Of a stretch of 64,000 nt of DNA, positions 43,628 through 51,886 are shown in pieces. The notes beneath the pieces were generated by a model. The model did no database searches. It had not been told where the DNA came from and saw only the letters and a list, made by a program, of their open reading frames with translations. Each line of letters starts with the position of its first letter. Positions within the stretch are counted from its first letter, which is position 1. The stretch covers positions 1 to 64,000 of the forward strand of contig NZ_JAAAMT010000026.1 of NCBI RefSeq assembly GCF_009905435.1, read 5' to 3'. The stretch is from Pseudomonas sp. R5(2019). GTDB lineage: Bacteria; Pseudomonadota; Gammaproteobacteria; Pseudomonadales; Pseudomonadaceae. The translations under genes and the position numbers were made by a program.

Positions 43628-44689
43628 ATGCCCCAACCGCGTCCCTACAAAGTTGCTCTGAACGGCTACGGCCGCATCGGTCGTTGTGTCTTGCGTGCGT
43701 TGGTCGAGCGCGGGGCGAAGGCCGGGTTTGAAATTGTCGCGCTCAATGATCTGGCCGATCAGGCCAGCCTCGAATACCTGACACGCTTCGACTCCACCCA
43801 TGGCCGGTTCCCCGGCGAGGTGCGAATCGAGGGTGACTGCCTGCATATCAATGGCGACTCCATCAAAGTCTTGCGCAGCGCCACCCCCGAAGGCATCGAC
43901 TGGGCCGCCCTGGGTGTTGACCTGGTGCTGGAATGCTCCGGCGCCTACCACACCCGCGAAGATGGCCAGCGTTTTCTTGATGCCGGTGCTCCACGGGTGC
44001 TGTTCTCGCAGCCCATGGCCAGCGAGGCCGACGTGGATGCCACCATCGTCTACGGCATTAACCAGGATTGCCTGACTGGCCAGGAGCGGCTGGTCTCCAA
44101 CGCATCCTGCACCACCAACTGCGGCGTACCGCTGTTGCGCGTGCTCGACCGGGCCTTTGGCCTGGAGTACGTGTCGATCACCACCATCCACTCGGCGATG
44201 AACGATCAACCGGTGATCGATGCCTATCACCACGAGGACCTGCGCCGCACGCGTTCGGCCTTCCAGTCGGTGATTCCGGTGTCCACTGGTCTGGCGCGTG
44301 GCATCGAACGACTGCTTCCGGAACTTGCCGGGCGAATTCAGGCCAAAGCGGTACGTGTGCCGACCGTGAACGTCTCGTGCCTGGACATCACCCTGCAGAC
44401 CGCCCGCGACACTGACGCGGTCGAAGTCAACCGGGTGCTCCGCGAGGCGGCCGCCAGTGGCCCGCTAAAGGGCTTGCTGGCCTACACTGAGTTGCCACAC
44501 GCCAGTTGTGACTTTAATCATGACCCACATTCGGCAATCGTCGATGCGAGCCAAACACTGGTCTCCGGCCCTCGGCTGGTGAACCTGCTGGCCTGGTTCG
44601 ACAACGAATGGGGTTTCGCCAACCGCATGCTCGACGTAGCAGAGCACTATCTGCACGTCATTCATCAACCCAGCTTGCAAAAACCGTAA
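43628..44689 (+). CDS. epd: Erythrose-4-phosphate dehydrogenase
   Basis: A 353-residue NAD-dependent dehydrogenase of the GAPDH superfamily. The Rossmann start is VALNGYGRIGRCVLRAL, the catalytic Cys161 is in SNASCTTNCG, and the C-terminal WFDNEWGFANRMLDVAEHYL is typical. Epd oxidises erythrose-4-phosphate to 4-phosphoerythronate for pyridoxal phosphate synthesis. Placement between tkt and pgk is the classical arrangement and argues for Epd over a second GAPDH. The call rests partly on this context, since the two families are similar. pgk starts 20 bases after its stop. Confidence 0.92.
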   Translation: MPQPRPYKVALNGYGRIGRCVLRALVERGAKAGFEIVALNDLADQASLEYLTRFDSTHGRFPGEVRIEGDCLHINGDSIKVLRSATPEGIDWAALGVDLVLECSGAYHTREDGQRFLDAGAPRVLFSQPMASEADVDATIVYGINQDCLTGQERLVSNASCTTNCGVPLLRVLDRAFGLEYVSITTIHSAMNDQPVIDAYHHEDLRRTRSAFQSVIPVSTGLARGIERLLPELAGRIQAKAVRVPTVNVSCLDITLQTARDTDAVEVNRVLREAAASGPLKGLLAYTELPHASCDFNHDPHSAIVDASQTLVSGPRLVNLLAWFDNEWGFANRMLDVAEHYLHVIHQPSLQKP

Positions 44690-44709
44690 CGGCCCCGAAG
44701 GACTGCATT

Positions 44710-45873
44710 ATGACCGTGTTGAAGATGACCGACCTCGATCTGCAAGGTAAGCGCGTATTGATTCGCGAAGACCTCAACGTGCCTGTGAAGGACGGTGTGG
44801 TGACCAGCGATGCGCGGATTCTTGCTTCGCTGCCGACCATCAAGCTGGCGCTGGAAAAAGGCGCGGCGGTAATGGTGTGCTCGCACCTGGGCCGTCCTGT
44901 TGAAGGCGAGTTCAGTGCCGAGAACAGCCTCAAGCCCGTCGCTGACTACCTGAGCAAGGCCCTGGGCCGTGACGTTCCACTGGTGGCCGACTACCTGAAC
45001 GGTGTCGAGGTCAAGGCAGGTGACATCGTTCTGTTCGAGAACGTGCGCTTCAACAAGGGCGAGAAAAAGAACGCCGACGAACTGGCCCGGCAATACGCTG
45101 CGCTGTGCGACGTGTTCGTGATGGATGCCTTCGGCACCGCTCACCGCGCCGAAGGTTCGACCCACGGCGTGGCCAAGTTCGCCAAGGTTGCTGCCGCAGG
45201 CCCGCTGCTGGCCGCCGAGCTGGATGCACTGGGCAAGGCCCTGGGTGCCCCGGCCAAGCCAATGGCCGCGATCGTTGCCGGCTCCAAGGTGTCGACCAAG
45301 CTGGATGTGCTCAACAGCCTGAGCCAGATCTGCGATCTGCTGATCGTCGGCGGCGGCATCGCCAACACCTTCCTGGCCGCTGCCGGTCATAAAGTCGGCA
45401 AGTCCCTGTACGAGCCGGATCTGGTCGAAACCGCCAAGGCCATTGCTGCCAAGGTCAACGTGCCGCTGCCGGTTGACGTGGTGGTTGCCAAGGAATTCGC
45501 TGAAAGCGCTGCGGCGACCGTCAAGCTGGTCGCTGATGTGGCCGATGACGACATGATCCTGGACATCGGCCCGCAAACCGCAGAGCAGTTCGCCGAACTG
45601 TTGAAGTCGTCCAAGACTATCCTGTGGAACGGCCCGGTCGGCGTGTTCGAATTCGACCAGTTCGGCAACGGCACCAAGACCTTGGCCAAGGCCATTGCCG
45701 ATAGTTCCGCGTTCTCCATTGCTGGCGGTGGCGACACCCTGGCGGCCATCGACAAATACGGCGTGTCGTCCGACATTTCCTATATTTCCACCGGTGGTGG
45801 TGCGTTCCTCGAGTTCGTCGAAGGCAAGGTGCTGCCGGCTGTTGAAGTTCTGGAACAACGGGCCAAGGCCTGA
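44710..45873 (+). CDS. pgk: Phosphoglycerate kinase
   Basis: A 387-residue glycolytic kinase that interconverts 1,3-bisphosphoglycerate and 3-phosphoglycerate with ATP. The start at 44710 gives MTVLKMTDLDLQGKRVLIRE. The substrate-binding RVLIREDLNVPV and SHLGRPVEG, the hinge VDVVVAKEF and the nucleotide loop TGGGAFLEFVEGK are present. The length fits the family. It is the third gene of the tkt-epd-pgk-fba set. A small lipoprotein gene follows 32 bases later. Confidence 0.98.
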   Translation: MTVLKMTDLDLQGKRVLIREDLNVPVKDGVVTSDARILASLPTIKLALEKGAAVMVCSHLGRPVEGEFSAENSLKPVADYLSKALGRDVPLVADYLNGVEVKAGDIVLFENVRFNKGEKKNADELARQYAALCDVFVMDAFGTAHRAEGSTHGVAKFAKVAAAGPLLAAELDALGKALGAPAKPMAAIVAGSKVSTKLDVLNSLSQICDLLIVGGGIANTFLAAAGHKVGKSLYEPDLVETAKAIAAKVNVPLPVDVVVAKEFAESAAATVKLVADVADDDMILDIGPQTAEQFAELLKSSKTILWNGPVGVFEFDQFGNGTKTLAKAIADSSAFSIAGGGDTLAAIDKYGVSSDISYISTGGGAFLEFVEGKVLPAVEVLEQRAKA

Positions 45874-45905
45874 TTCGATCGACCCACGGCAAAGGGAGCG
45901 TCCTG

Positions 45906-46124
45906 ATGTTCAAGGCATTGCCGCTGTTAATCGTTATCGGCTTGCTGGGCGGCTGCGGGTCTTCGCAGCCGGCGCCACAGAAGGACGATGGGCGGCCGCA
46001 AGGTGGTTGCTACCAGTCCGAATGGCAGGCGGAAACCGCGCCAGTCATCAACAAGCGGGCGGGGCCCGAGAGCCTTGATAAATACGATGCCGAGCATCAA
46101 CAGCAGGCGCGCGGTTGTCCGTGA
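45906..46124 (+). CDS. Small Cys-containing lipoprotein between pgk and fba
   Basis: A 72-residue protein with a clean lipoprotein signal, MFKALPLLIVIGLLGG then Cys17. The mature part is short, hydrophilic and Gln/Pro-rich (SSQPAPQKDDGRPQGG), with further Cys in GGCYQSEW and at the end (ARGCP). A ggagcg site precedes the ATG. No family is recognised. Its place inside the glycolytic run, 32 bases after pgk and 119 bases before fba, suggests co-transcription, but a metabolic role is not implied. Two of the three Cys may form a periplasmic disulfide. Confidence 0.75.
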   Translation: MFKALPLLIVIGLLGGCGSSQPAPQKDDGRPQGGCYQSEWQAETAPVINKRAGPESLDKYDAEHQQQARGCP

Positions 46125-46243
46125 GCCGAGGTGGCTACACAGAAATTCACAGACAGGCGTTAGCCTGTCTACTGACTTGAATAGCGGCCGCCGCTGCGGC
46201 AGGCTTGCAAATTAACGACCTTCGTTCGGGAGAGACACAAAAA

Positions 46244-47308
46244 ATGGCACTCATTAGCATGCGCCAGATGCTGGACCACGCCGCTGAATTTGGCTACGGC
46301 GTTCCAGCTTTCAACGTCAACAACCTTGAGCAGATGCGCGCCATCATGGAAGCGGCTGACAAGACGGACTCCCCGGTCATCGTCCAGGCTTCGGCCGGTG
46401 CGCGCAAATACGCCGGTGCCCCCTTCCTGCGCCACCTGATCCTGGCCGCCATCGAAGAATTCCCGCATATCCCGGTGTGCATGCACCAGGACCACGGCAC
46501 CAGCCCTGACGTCTGCCAGCGCTCCATCCAACTGGGCTTCAGCTCGGTAATGATGGACGGCTCGCTGGGCGAAGACGGCAAGACCCCGACCGACTACGAA
46601 TACAACGTCCGTGTGACCCAGCAGACCGTCGCCATGGCGCACGCCTGCGGCGTTTCGGTTGAAGGCGAGCTGGGCTGCCTGGGTTCGCTGGAAACCGGCA
46701 TGGCTGGCGAAGAAGACGGTATCGGCGCCGAAGGCGTTCTGGATCACAGCCAGATGCTGACCGACCCGGAAGAAGCAGCCGACTTCGTCAAAAAGACCCA
46801 GGTCGACGCCCTGGCCATCGCCATCGGCACCAGCCACGGCGCCTACAAGTTCACCAAGCCGCCTACCGGTGACGTGCTGGCCATCGACCGCATCAAGGAA
46901 ATCCACAAGCGCATCCCTAACACCCACCTGGTGATGCACGGTTCTTCTTCGGTTCCGCAAGAGTGGCTGGCGATCATCAACCAGTACGGCGGCGACATCA
47001 AAGAAACCTACGGTGTGCCGGTTGAAGAAATCGTTGAAGGCATCAAGTACGGCGTGCGCAAGGTCAATATCGACACCGACCTGCGTCTGGCATCCACCGG
47101 TGCCATGCGTCGCCTGATGGCTACCAACCCGAGTGAATTCGACCCACGTAAATTCTTCGGCGCCACCGTGACTGCCATGCGTGATGTCTGCATCGCCCGT
47201 TACGAAGCCTTCGGCACCGCTGGCAACGCCTCGAAGCTCAAGCCGATCTCGCTGGAAGGCATGTACCAGCGTTACTTGAAAGGTGATCTGAACGCCAAGG
47301 TCAACTAA
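46244..47308 (+). CDS. fba: Class II fructose-bisphosphate aldolase
   Basis: A 354-residue zinc-dependent aldolase that cleaves or forms fructose-1,6-bisphosphate. The start at 46244 gives MALISMRQMLDHAAEFGYGV with a gggagaga site upstream. Zinc and active-site motifs: CMHQDHGTSPDVCQRSIQLG (metal His and catalytic Asp), AIAIGTSHGAYKF, and NTHLVMHGSSSVPQEWL. The class II subtype with about 350 residues is the one used in pseudomonads, where it serves mainly gluconeogenesis. It is the last gene of the central carbon run, followed by a terminator. Confidence 0.97.
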   Translation: MALISMRQMLDHAAEFGYGVPAFNVNNLEQMRAIMEAADKTDSPVIVQASAGARKYAGAPFLRHLILAAIEEFPHIPVCMHQDHGTSPDVCQRSIQLGFSSVMMDGSLGEDGKTPTDYEYNVRVTQQTVAMAHACGVSVEGELGCLGSLETGMAGEEDGIGAEGVLDHSQMLTDPEEAADFVKKTQVDALAIAIGTSHGAYKFTKPPTGDVLAIDRIKEIHKRIPNTHLVMHGSSSVPQEWLAIINQYGGDIKETYGVPVEEIVEGIKYGVRKVNIDTDLRLASTGAMRRLMATNPSEFDPRKFFGATVTAMRDVCIARYEAFGTAGNASKLKPISLEGMYQRYLKGDLNAKVN

Positions 47309-47323
47309 GGCCTGGTGGATGTG

Positions 47324-47351
47324 AAAAACCCGCAGAGATGCGGGTTTTTTT
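47324..47351 (+). terminator. Rho-independent terminator after fba
   Basis: aaaacccgc and gcgggttttttt flank a 6-base loop 16 bases after the fba stop. The T-run on the plus strand (seven T) is long; the A-run on the left is shorter, so some function for the convergent gene is possible. Confidence 0.92.
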
Positions 47352-47371
47352 ATCGGCGGCCTACACCGATC

Positions 47372-48043
47372 TCAGATCTTGTCGTGATCGATATCCAGCT
47401 TCGAAAACGTCGCCTTCCCACCTTCGCTGGTGTACCCGGTATTGTCCTGGGTATACACCCCCGCCTTGAAATACAGCAGCTTAGTGCGCCAGGTCTTGCT
47501 GATCGCGCTGTCCCAGTGCCCGTTAGCCGCCGAAACCCCCAAGGCGCCTCCGGGGCTCAAGTGGATGATGTATTTGAACGCCTGATTCAGCGGCACCCCT
47601 TCGGCCACGATAATCACGCGGCTATCATCATCGTCCGGGCGGATCCGGACCTTGGCGACGATATTGCCGGTCTTCTTGGTGGCCTTGTATTGGTACTCGA
47701 CCTTGAGCAACGGCTTGGTGCTTTTATAAGCGTGGATCTGGCCGATCACGATCTTGCCGCTGGAGGGCACCTGGTTGACCGCCAGGGTGGCGCGCAGGAA
47801 GTTGTCGGCGCTGGGGTAGGTCCAGTTGTGCAGCTTGCCGTTGGAGTAGGTTTCCCGCAGCTCGGTGCGCGGGTAGATCGCGTTTTCGGTTTTCGAACCG
47901 GTCACCGGCGCCCAGAAAAACAGCGTGCCGGTGTCGGAGTGGAAATACTTGTCCTTGTACCCGTTGACCAGGCGAGGGGTGTCGATGGTGGCGGGCGGGT
48001 TGCCCGTGGGAATGCTCAGGTTCCAGGTGGCGAGGTCGATCAT
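47372..48043 (-). CDS. PL7-type alginate lyase-like protein without signal peptide
   Basis: A 223-residue beta-jelly-roll protein of the alginate lyase 2 (polysaccharide lyase 7) type. It shows the three family blocks: AIYPRTELRE (catalytic Arg/Glu strand), VIGQIHAYKS (QIH block with the catalytic His) and LLYFKAGVYTQDN (YFKAGVY block with the catalytic Tyr). No signal sequence is visible at the N-terminus (MIDLATWNLSIPTGNPP), so the protein is either cytoplasmic or exported in another way. It lies outside any alginate gene cluster, as a single gene with a 317-base upstream gap. Activity on alginate is predicted, not shown. Confidence 0.87.
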   Translation of the reverse strand: MIDLATWNLSIPTGNPPATIDTPRLVNGYKDKYFHSDTGTLFFWAPVTGSKTENAIYPRTELRETYSNGKLHNWTYPSADNFLRATLAVNQVPSSGKIVIGQIHAYKSTKPLLKVEYQYKATKKTGNIVAKVRIRPDDDDSRVIIVAEGVPLNQAFKYIIHLSPGGALGVSAANGHWDSAISKTWRTKLLYFKAGVYTQDNTGYTSEGGKATFSKLDIDHDKI

Positions 48044-48360
48044 TTCAGCTTCCAGGCAAGCGGCCCCCAGGGCCGGACATCAGACGCGAGCAATAAGGCT
48101 CGGACCGTTTCGGGACTCTTTATAGCGCCTGGCCCTGCGCCTGTTAACGGCATTTCGTCGAAAGGTTGACGCCAACATACTGGCTAATTAGTGCACGCCA
48201 AGGGATTGGCATGCTGCTGCGGGCCCACCGTTAGTCGGGGAGGGGAGATGTTTGTTCAGTGATGGCAACGTGCCTTGCTCTTGTTTCATATTTCCCGTCT
48301 AGAGTTACGCTTCAGATTTCACTTCGATGCACGGTGTGCGCGATATAGACGAGAAGCAGC
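48044..48360. other. Gap between the lyase gene and the GGDEF-EAL regulator
   Basis: These 317 bases are a divergent promoter region. The right half (about 48280-48340) is AT-richer and probably contains the promoter of the GGDEF-EAL gene. A ttgacg box near 48167 lies before ctaattag, but the spacing is not convincing. No palindrome, RNA element or short gene is evident. Confidence 0.4.
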
Positions 48361-50481
48361 ATGGAACGTGCTTACCCTCAGCCGTCTGACAGCGGCTCGG
48401 TTCTATTGGTGGTCGACGATTACCCGGAAAACCTGCTGAGCATGCGCGCTCTCCTGGAGCGCCATGATTGGCGGGTGCTGACGGCGAGCTCGGGGCTGGA
48501 GGCCCTGGGTACGTTGCTCGAGCATGATGTGGATCTGGTCCTGCTGGATGTGCAGATGCCCGGCATGGATGGCTTCGAAGTGGCGAAGCTGATGCGCGGC
48601 AGCCAGCGCACGCGCCTGACCCCGATCATCTTTCTCACCGCCAACGAGCAGTCTCAGGCTGCCGTGCTCAAGGGCTACGCCAGTGGCGCGGTGGACTACC
48701 TGTTCAAGCCCTTTGACCCGGACATTCTGCGGCCCAAGGTGCGAACTCTGCTGGAGCAGCAGCGCAACCGCCGGGCCCTGCAGCAGCTGACCCATGAGCT
48801 CGAAGCGGCCCGGGCGTTCAATGCTTCGGTGCTGGAGAGCGCCGCCGAAGGCATTCTGGTGGTCGACGAGAGCGGCCGCATCAACTTCGCCAACGCGGCC
48901 ATCTCGCGGCTGCTCAGTGCGCCGGTCGAGCAACTGCAAGGCGCCAACCTGCTGAGTTTCGTTCACACGCCAGCGGTGCCTGATTGGCGTGAGTCTGATT
49001 TCTATCGTGCCTTCAGCCAACAGAGCATTTTGCGTCTTCACGATGCGATCCTTCGCACTGGCGCTGGCCAGCAGGTTCCGGTGGCGCTCTCGTGTGCACC
49101 GTTGCCCGGCGAGCAGCGGGCGATGGTGGTCACCGTGCTGGATATGTCGGTGGTACGCAACCGCCACGAGCAGCTGGAGGTTCAGGCGGTCACCGATCCC
49201 TTGACCGGCCTGTTGAACCGTCGCGGATTCACTCAGGCCGTCGAAAGCGTGCTGGTGCGCACCGAGCGTCAGGACACTGCGCAGGCGCTGTTGTACCTGG
49301 ACCTGGACGGTTTCAAGCGTGTCAACGACTCCCTCGGTCATGCCGCCGGTGACCGGGTGCTGTGTTGGGTGGCCGAACAGCTCAAGGACTGCCTGCGCCC
49401 CTACGACGTTATCGGGCGGCTGGGCGGGGACGAATTCACCGCTTTGCTGGAAAACCTCGAGTACCCCGAGCAAGCCGCCAAGGTGGCGGAAAAGCTGATC
49501 GAGCGCATGTCGATCTGTCAGCAGATCGATGGCCTTGAAGTGGTGTTGGGCGTCAGCATCGGCATCGCCACTTACCCTGACTGCGGGGCCAACCTGGAAG
49601 GCTTGCTGCGCGCTGCGGACGCAGCGATGTACGCGGCCAAGAAAGCCGGCCGCCAGCAATACCGTTTCTATGACAAAGACCTGGACGGCCGCGCGCGCTC
49701 GCGCATGATGCTTGAGAGCAGCTTGCGAACCGCCATTGAGCACAAGGATTTCACCTTGCTGTTCAAGCCCCAGGTGGCCTTGAGTGATGGCCGCCTGCGC
49801 GGCTTCGAAGCGCTCCTGCGTTGGCAGCACCCGAGCGTCGGGGACGTGCCGCCATCGCTGTTTATTCCGCTGCTCGAAGAGAACCGTCTGATTACCCGCC
49901 TGGCCAGCTGGATCTATCACCAGAGCGCCATGCATCGCCACGCCTGGCAGGCCAGCGTCGACAGTGACGTGCGGCTCAGCCTGAGCCTGAGCAACGTGCA
50001 GTTCTCCATGCCCAACCTGGTCGAGCAACTGCGTGAGGTGATGACCCGCCATCAGTTGCTGGCCCGACAGCTGGAAGTCGACGTGTGCGAAAGCTCGTTG
50101 CTCTACAACCTCGCTGACGCCCGCAAGCAGATGCACTTGGTGCGCGAGCTGGGGGTGACCGTGGCACTGGATGATTTCGGCGTCGGTAACTGCTCCCTGA
50201 CCCTGTTGCGCGATCTGCCGCTGGACACGGTCAAGCTCAACCGGCAGTTGATTGCGCGGTTGCCCGACTCGTCGCAGGATGCGGTGTTGGCCCGCTGCAT
50301 CATCGAGCTGTGCCGCGCCTACGGCATCACGGTCATCGCCAAAGGGGTAAAAAATCGGGCCCAGGCCCAATGGCTGCGGGCCAATGGCTGCCAGTTTGCG
50401 CAGGGGCCACTGGTGTCGCAGCCGTTGGCGCCGCAGGAGGTCAGCTCGTTTTCGGCGCAGTTTGACTGGGCGACGCGGTAG
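48361..50481 (+). CDS. Response regulator with PAS, GGDEF and degenerate EAL domains
   Basis: A 706-residue protein: receiver (about 18-135, phospho-acceptor Asp63 in LVLLDVQMPGMDG), PAS (about 150-270), GGDEF (about 285-445) and EAL (about 460-700). The GGDEF site is intact (355-359) and the I-site RPYD is five residues before it, so diguanylate cyclase activity with product inhibition is predicted. The EAL domain keeps Glu483-Ala-Leu and Asp604-Asp605. It has LSLSLSNVQF in place of the usual V-N-L-S site, and Lys661 (IAKGVK) in place of the Glu of EGVE. Phosphodiesterase activity is therefore doubtful. No partner histidine kinase is adjacent. Confidence 0.9.
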   Translation: MERAYPQPSDSGSVLLVVDDYPENLLSMRALLERHDWRVLTASSGLEALGTLLEHDVDLVLLDVQMPGMDGFEVAKLMRGSQRTRLTPIIFLTANEQSQAAVLKGYASGAVDYLFKPFDPDILRPKVRTLLEQQRNRRALQQLTHELEAARAFNASVLESAAEGILVVDESGRINFANAAISRLLSAPVEQLQGANLLSFVHTPAVPDWRESDFYRAFSQQSILRLHDAILRTGAGQQVPVALSCAPLPGEQRAMVVTVLDMSVVRNRHEQLEVQAVTDPLTGLLNRRGFTQAVESVLVRTERQDTAQALLYLDLDGFKRVNDSLGHAAGDRVLCWVAEQLKDCLRPYDVIGRLGGDEFTALLENLEYPEQAAKVAEKLIERMSICQQIDGLEVVLGVSIGIATYPDCGANLEGLLRAADAAMYAAKKAGRQQYRFYDKDLDGRARSRMMLESSLRTAIEHKDFTLLFKPQVALSDGRLRGFEALLRWQHPSVGDVPPSLFIPLLEENRLITRLASWIYHQSAMHRHAWQASVDSDVRLSLSLSNVQFSMPNLVEQLREVMTRHQLLARQLEVDVCESSLLYNLADARKQMHLVRELGVTVALDDFGVGNCSLTLLRDLPLDTVKLNRQLIARLPDSSQDAVLARCIIELCRAYGITVIAKGVKNRAQAQWLRANGCQFAQGPLVSQPLAPQEVSSFSAQFDWATR

Positions 50482-50535
50482 TTTGGCGGAACCAGGTTCG
50501 GTAGACTGACGGCTTTACCGAACCGACACTTGTCC

Positions 50536-51033
50536 ATGACTGCGCTGAAGTACCTGCAAGCCTACCCGCCCACCTTGCAAGATCAGGTGCGACAGCTGAT
50601 CGCGCAAAAGCGTCTGGGCGACTACCTGCAAGAGCGCTATCCGGAGCGCCATGCGGTACAGAGCGACAAGGCGCTCTACAGTTATGTGCAAGCACTCAAG
50701 CAGCAGCACCTGCGCAACGCGCCAAACCTCGACAAGGTCCTTTTCGACAACCGCCTGGACTTGACTCACCGCGCGCTCGGCCTGCACACGGCGGTGTCAC
50801 GCGTGCAAGGCGGCAAGCTCAAGGCCAAGAAGGAAATCCGCATCGCGTCGCTGTTCAAGGACGCCGCGCCGCAGTTTCTGAGCATGATCGTGGTGCACGA
50901 ACTGGCGCACCTGAAGGAGGCCGAGCACAATAAGGCCTTCTACCAACTCTGCGAACACATGCAGCCGGGCTACCATCAGCTTGAATTCGACCTGCGCGTC
51001 TACCTGACCTGGCGTGACCTGCCCATCGACTGA
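50536..51033 (+). CDS. YgjP-like (DUF45/M48-type) metallopeptidase
   Basis: A 165-residue protein. A helical N-terminal part precedes a metallopeptidase core with zinc motif HELAHL followed by KEAEHNKAFYQLCEHM (third ligand His), the pattern of YgjP-like DUF45 proteins. The ATG at 50536 is preferred over the TTG six bases earlier. No signal peptide is present, so it is cytoplasmic. Substrates are unknown. The winged-helix gene begins 14 bases later with its own ribosome site, which suggests a small operon. Confidence 0.85.
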   Translation: MTALKYLQAYPPTLQDQVRQLIAQKRLGDYLQERYPERHAVQSDKALYSYVQALKQQHLRNAPNLDKVLFDNRLDLTHRALGLHTAVSRVQGGKLKAKKEIRIASLFKDAAPQFLSMIVVHELAHLKEAEHNKAFYQLCEHMQPGYHQLEFDLRVYLTWRDLPID

Positions 51034-51046
51034 CAAGGAATGCCTC

Positions 51047-51343
51047 ATGGAAGTCAGCAAGACCAAAAGCAGCTTCTACCGTCGCCTTTATGTGGCCTGG
51101 CTGATCGACAGCCAGACCGCCACCAGCGTGCCGGCGATCACCGAGCACACCGGCATGCCCCGGCGCACGGCCCAGGACACCATCGCGGCGCTGGCTGATC
51201 TGGATGTGCACTGCGAATTCGAGCAAGAGCAAGGCCTGCGCAACCATGCGGGCAGCTATCGCATTCGCGACTGGGGCGCGATCGACAAGCAGTGGATCGC
51301 CAGCCACCTGGGCCAGATCAAGCAGGTCTTGGGTTACCCCTGA
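51047..51343 (+). CDS. Small winged-helix DNA-binding-like protein
   Basis: A 98-residue protein. The start at 51047 follows a caagga ribosome site. The central part reads as a winged helix: VAWLIDSQTATSVPAITEHT, then GMPRRTAQDTIAALADLDV (recognition-helix-like), then a beta wing (CEFEQEQGLRNHAGSYRIRD). No effector domain is present. It follows the YgjP-like peptidase gene by 13 bases. Its last bases overlap the elaA stop on the opposite strand (51334-51343). The function is unknown; a local regulator is possible. Confidence 0.78.
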   Translation: MEVSKTKSSFYRRLYVAWLIDSQTATSVPAITEHTGMPRRTAQDTIAALADLDVHCEFEQEQGLRNHAGSYRIRDWGAIDKQWIASHLGQIKQVLGYP

Positions 51344-51798
51344 TCGGCTTCGCGACGCATGCCAATGTGCGGGATGCCGTCTTCCAGGTATTCCTCGCCC
51401 GCCACCTTGAATCCGTAGCGACCGTAGTAACGTTGCAGGTGCTCCTGGGCGGACAGGTAGATTGGCACGCCCGGCCAGCGCTTCTCGGCTTGCTCCAGCG
51501 CTTTGACCATCAGACCGTGGCCAAGCCCCTGGCCTCGTACATCCTCGGTGATGACCACACGGCCGATCACCACATCGCCGCCCTGTGATTCGGGGTCGAG
51601 CAGGCGAACATAAGCCACCAGCTTGTCGTCTTTCCAGGCCATCAGGTGATGGGTGTCGCCTTCAAGATCAAGCCCATCGACTTCCAGGTAGGGACATTTC
51701 TGCTCGACCACGAACACTTGTGTGCGCAGCCGCAGGATTTCGTAGAGCTGTTCCTTGCCAAGGTCCGTGTGATGTTTGCATAACCAGCTGATAGGCAT
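51334..51798 (-). CDS. elaA: GNAT acetyltransferase ElaA
   Basis: A 154-residue GNAT-fold protein matching ElaA. It has the N-terminal signature LYEILRLRTQVFVVEQKCPY, and DLEGDTHHLMAWKD in the next strand. The acetyl-CoA loop is VVITEDVRGQGLGHGLM (R/Q-x-x-G-x-G/A) and the C-terminal strand is YYGRYGFKVAGEEYLEDGIPHI. The acceptor substrate is unknown. It converges with the winged-helix gene, overlapping it by ten bases. Confidence 0.93.
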   Translation of the reverse strand: MPISWLCKHHTDLGKEQLYEILRLRTQVFVVEQKCPYLEVDGLDLEGDTHHLMAWKDDKLVAYVRLLDPESQGGDVVIGRVVITEDVRGQGLGHGLMVKALEQAEKRWPGVPIYLSAQEHLQRYYGRYGFKVAGEEYLEDGIPHIGMRREADQG

Positions 51799-51886
51799 GT
51801 GTCTTCCTGATTGGGCATGAGTGGATCAGGCAATTATGGACCCGGGTTCGTGCGACAAAAAATAATGGCATGTTGCAGCATGTGAA

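Noticed and set aside
41442..43628. Long minus-strand open frame opposite tkt
   Set aside because: Shadow of the transketolase gene; no start context and no family features.
43628..44689. Calling this gene gap (glyceraldehyde-3-phosphate dehydrogenase)
   Set aside because: The catalytic motif is shared, but the tkt-epd-pgk-fba order and the C-terminal sequence favour erythrose-4-phosphate dehydrogenase.
48361..50481. Dual-function c-di-GMP cyclase/phosphodiesterase
   Set aside because: The EAL domain has lost the N of motif 2 and the Glu of EGVE, so a working phosphodiesterase is not supported.
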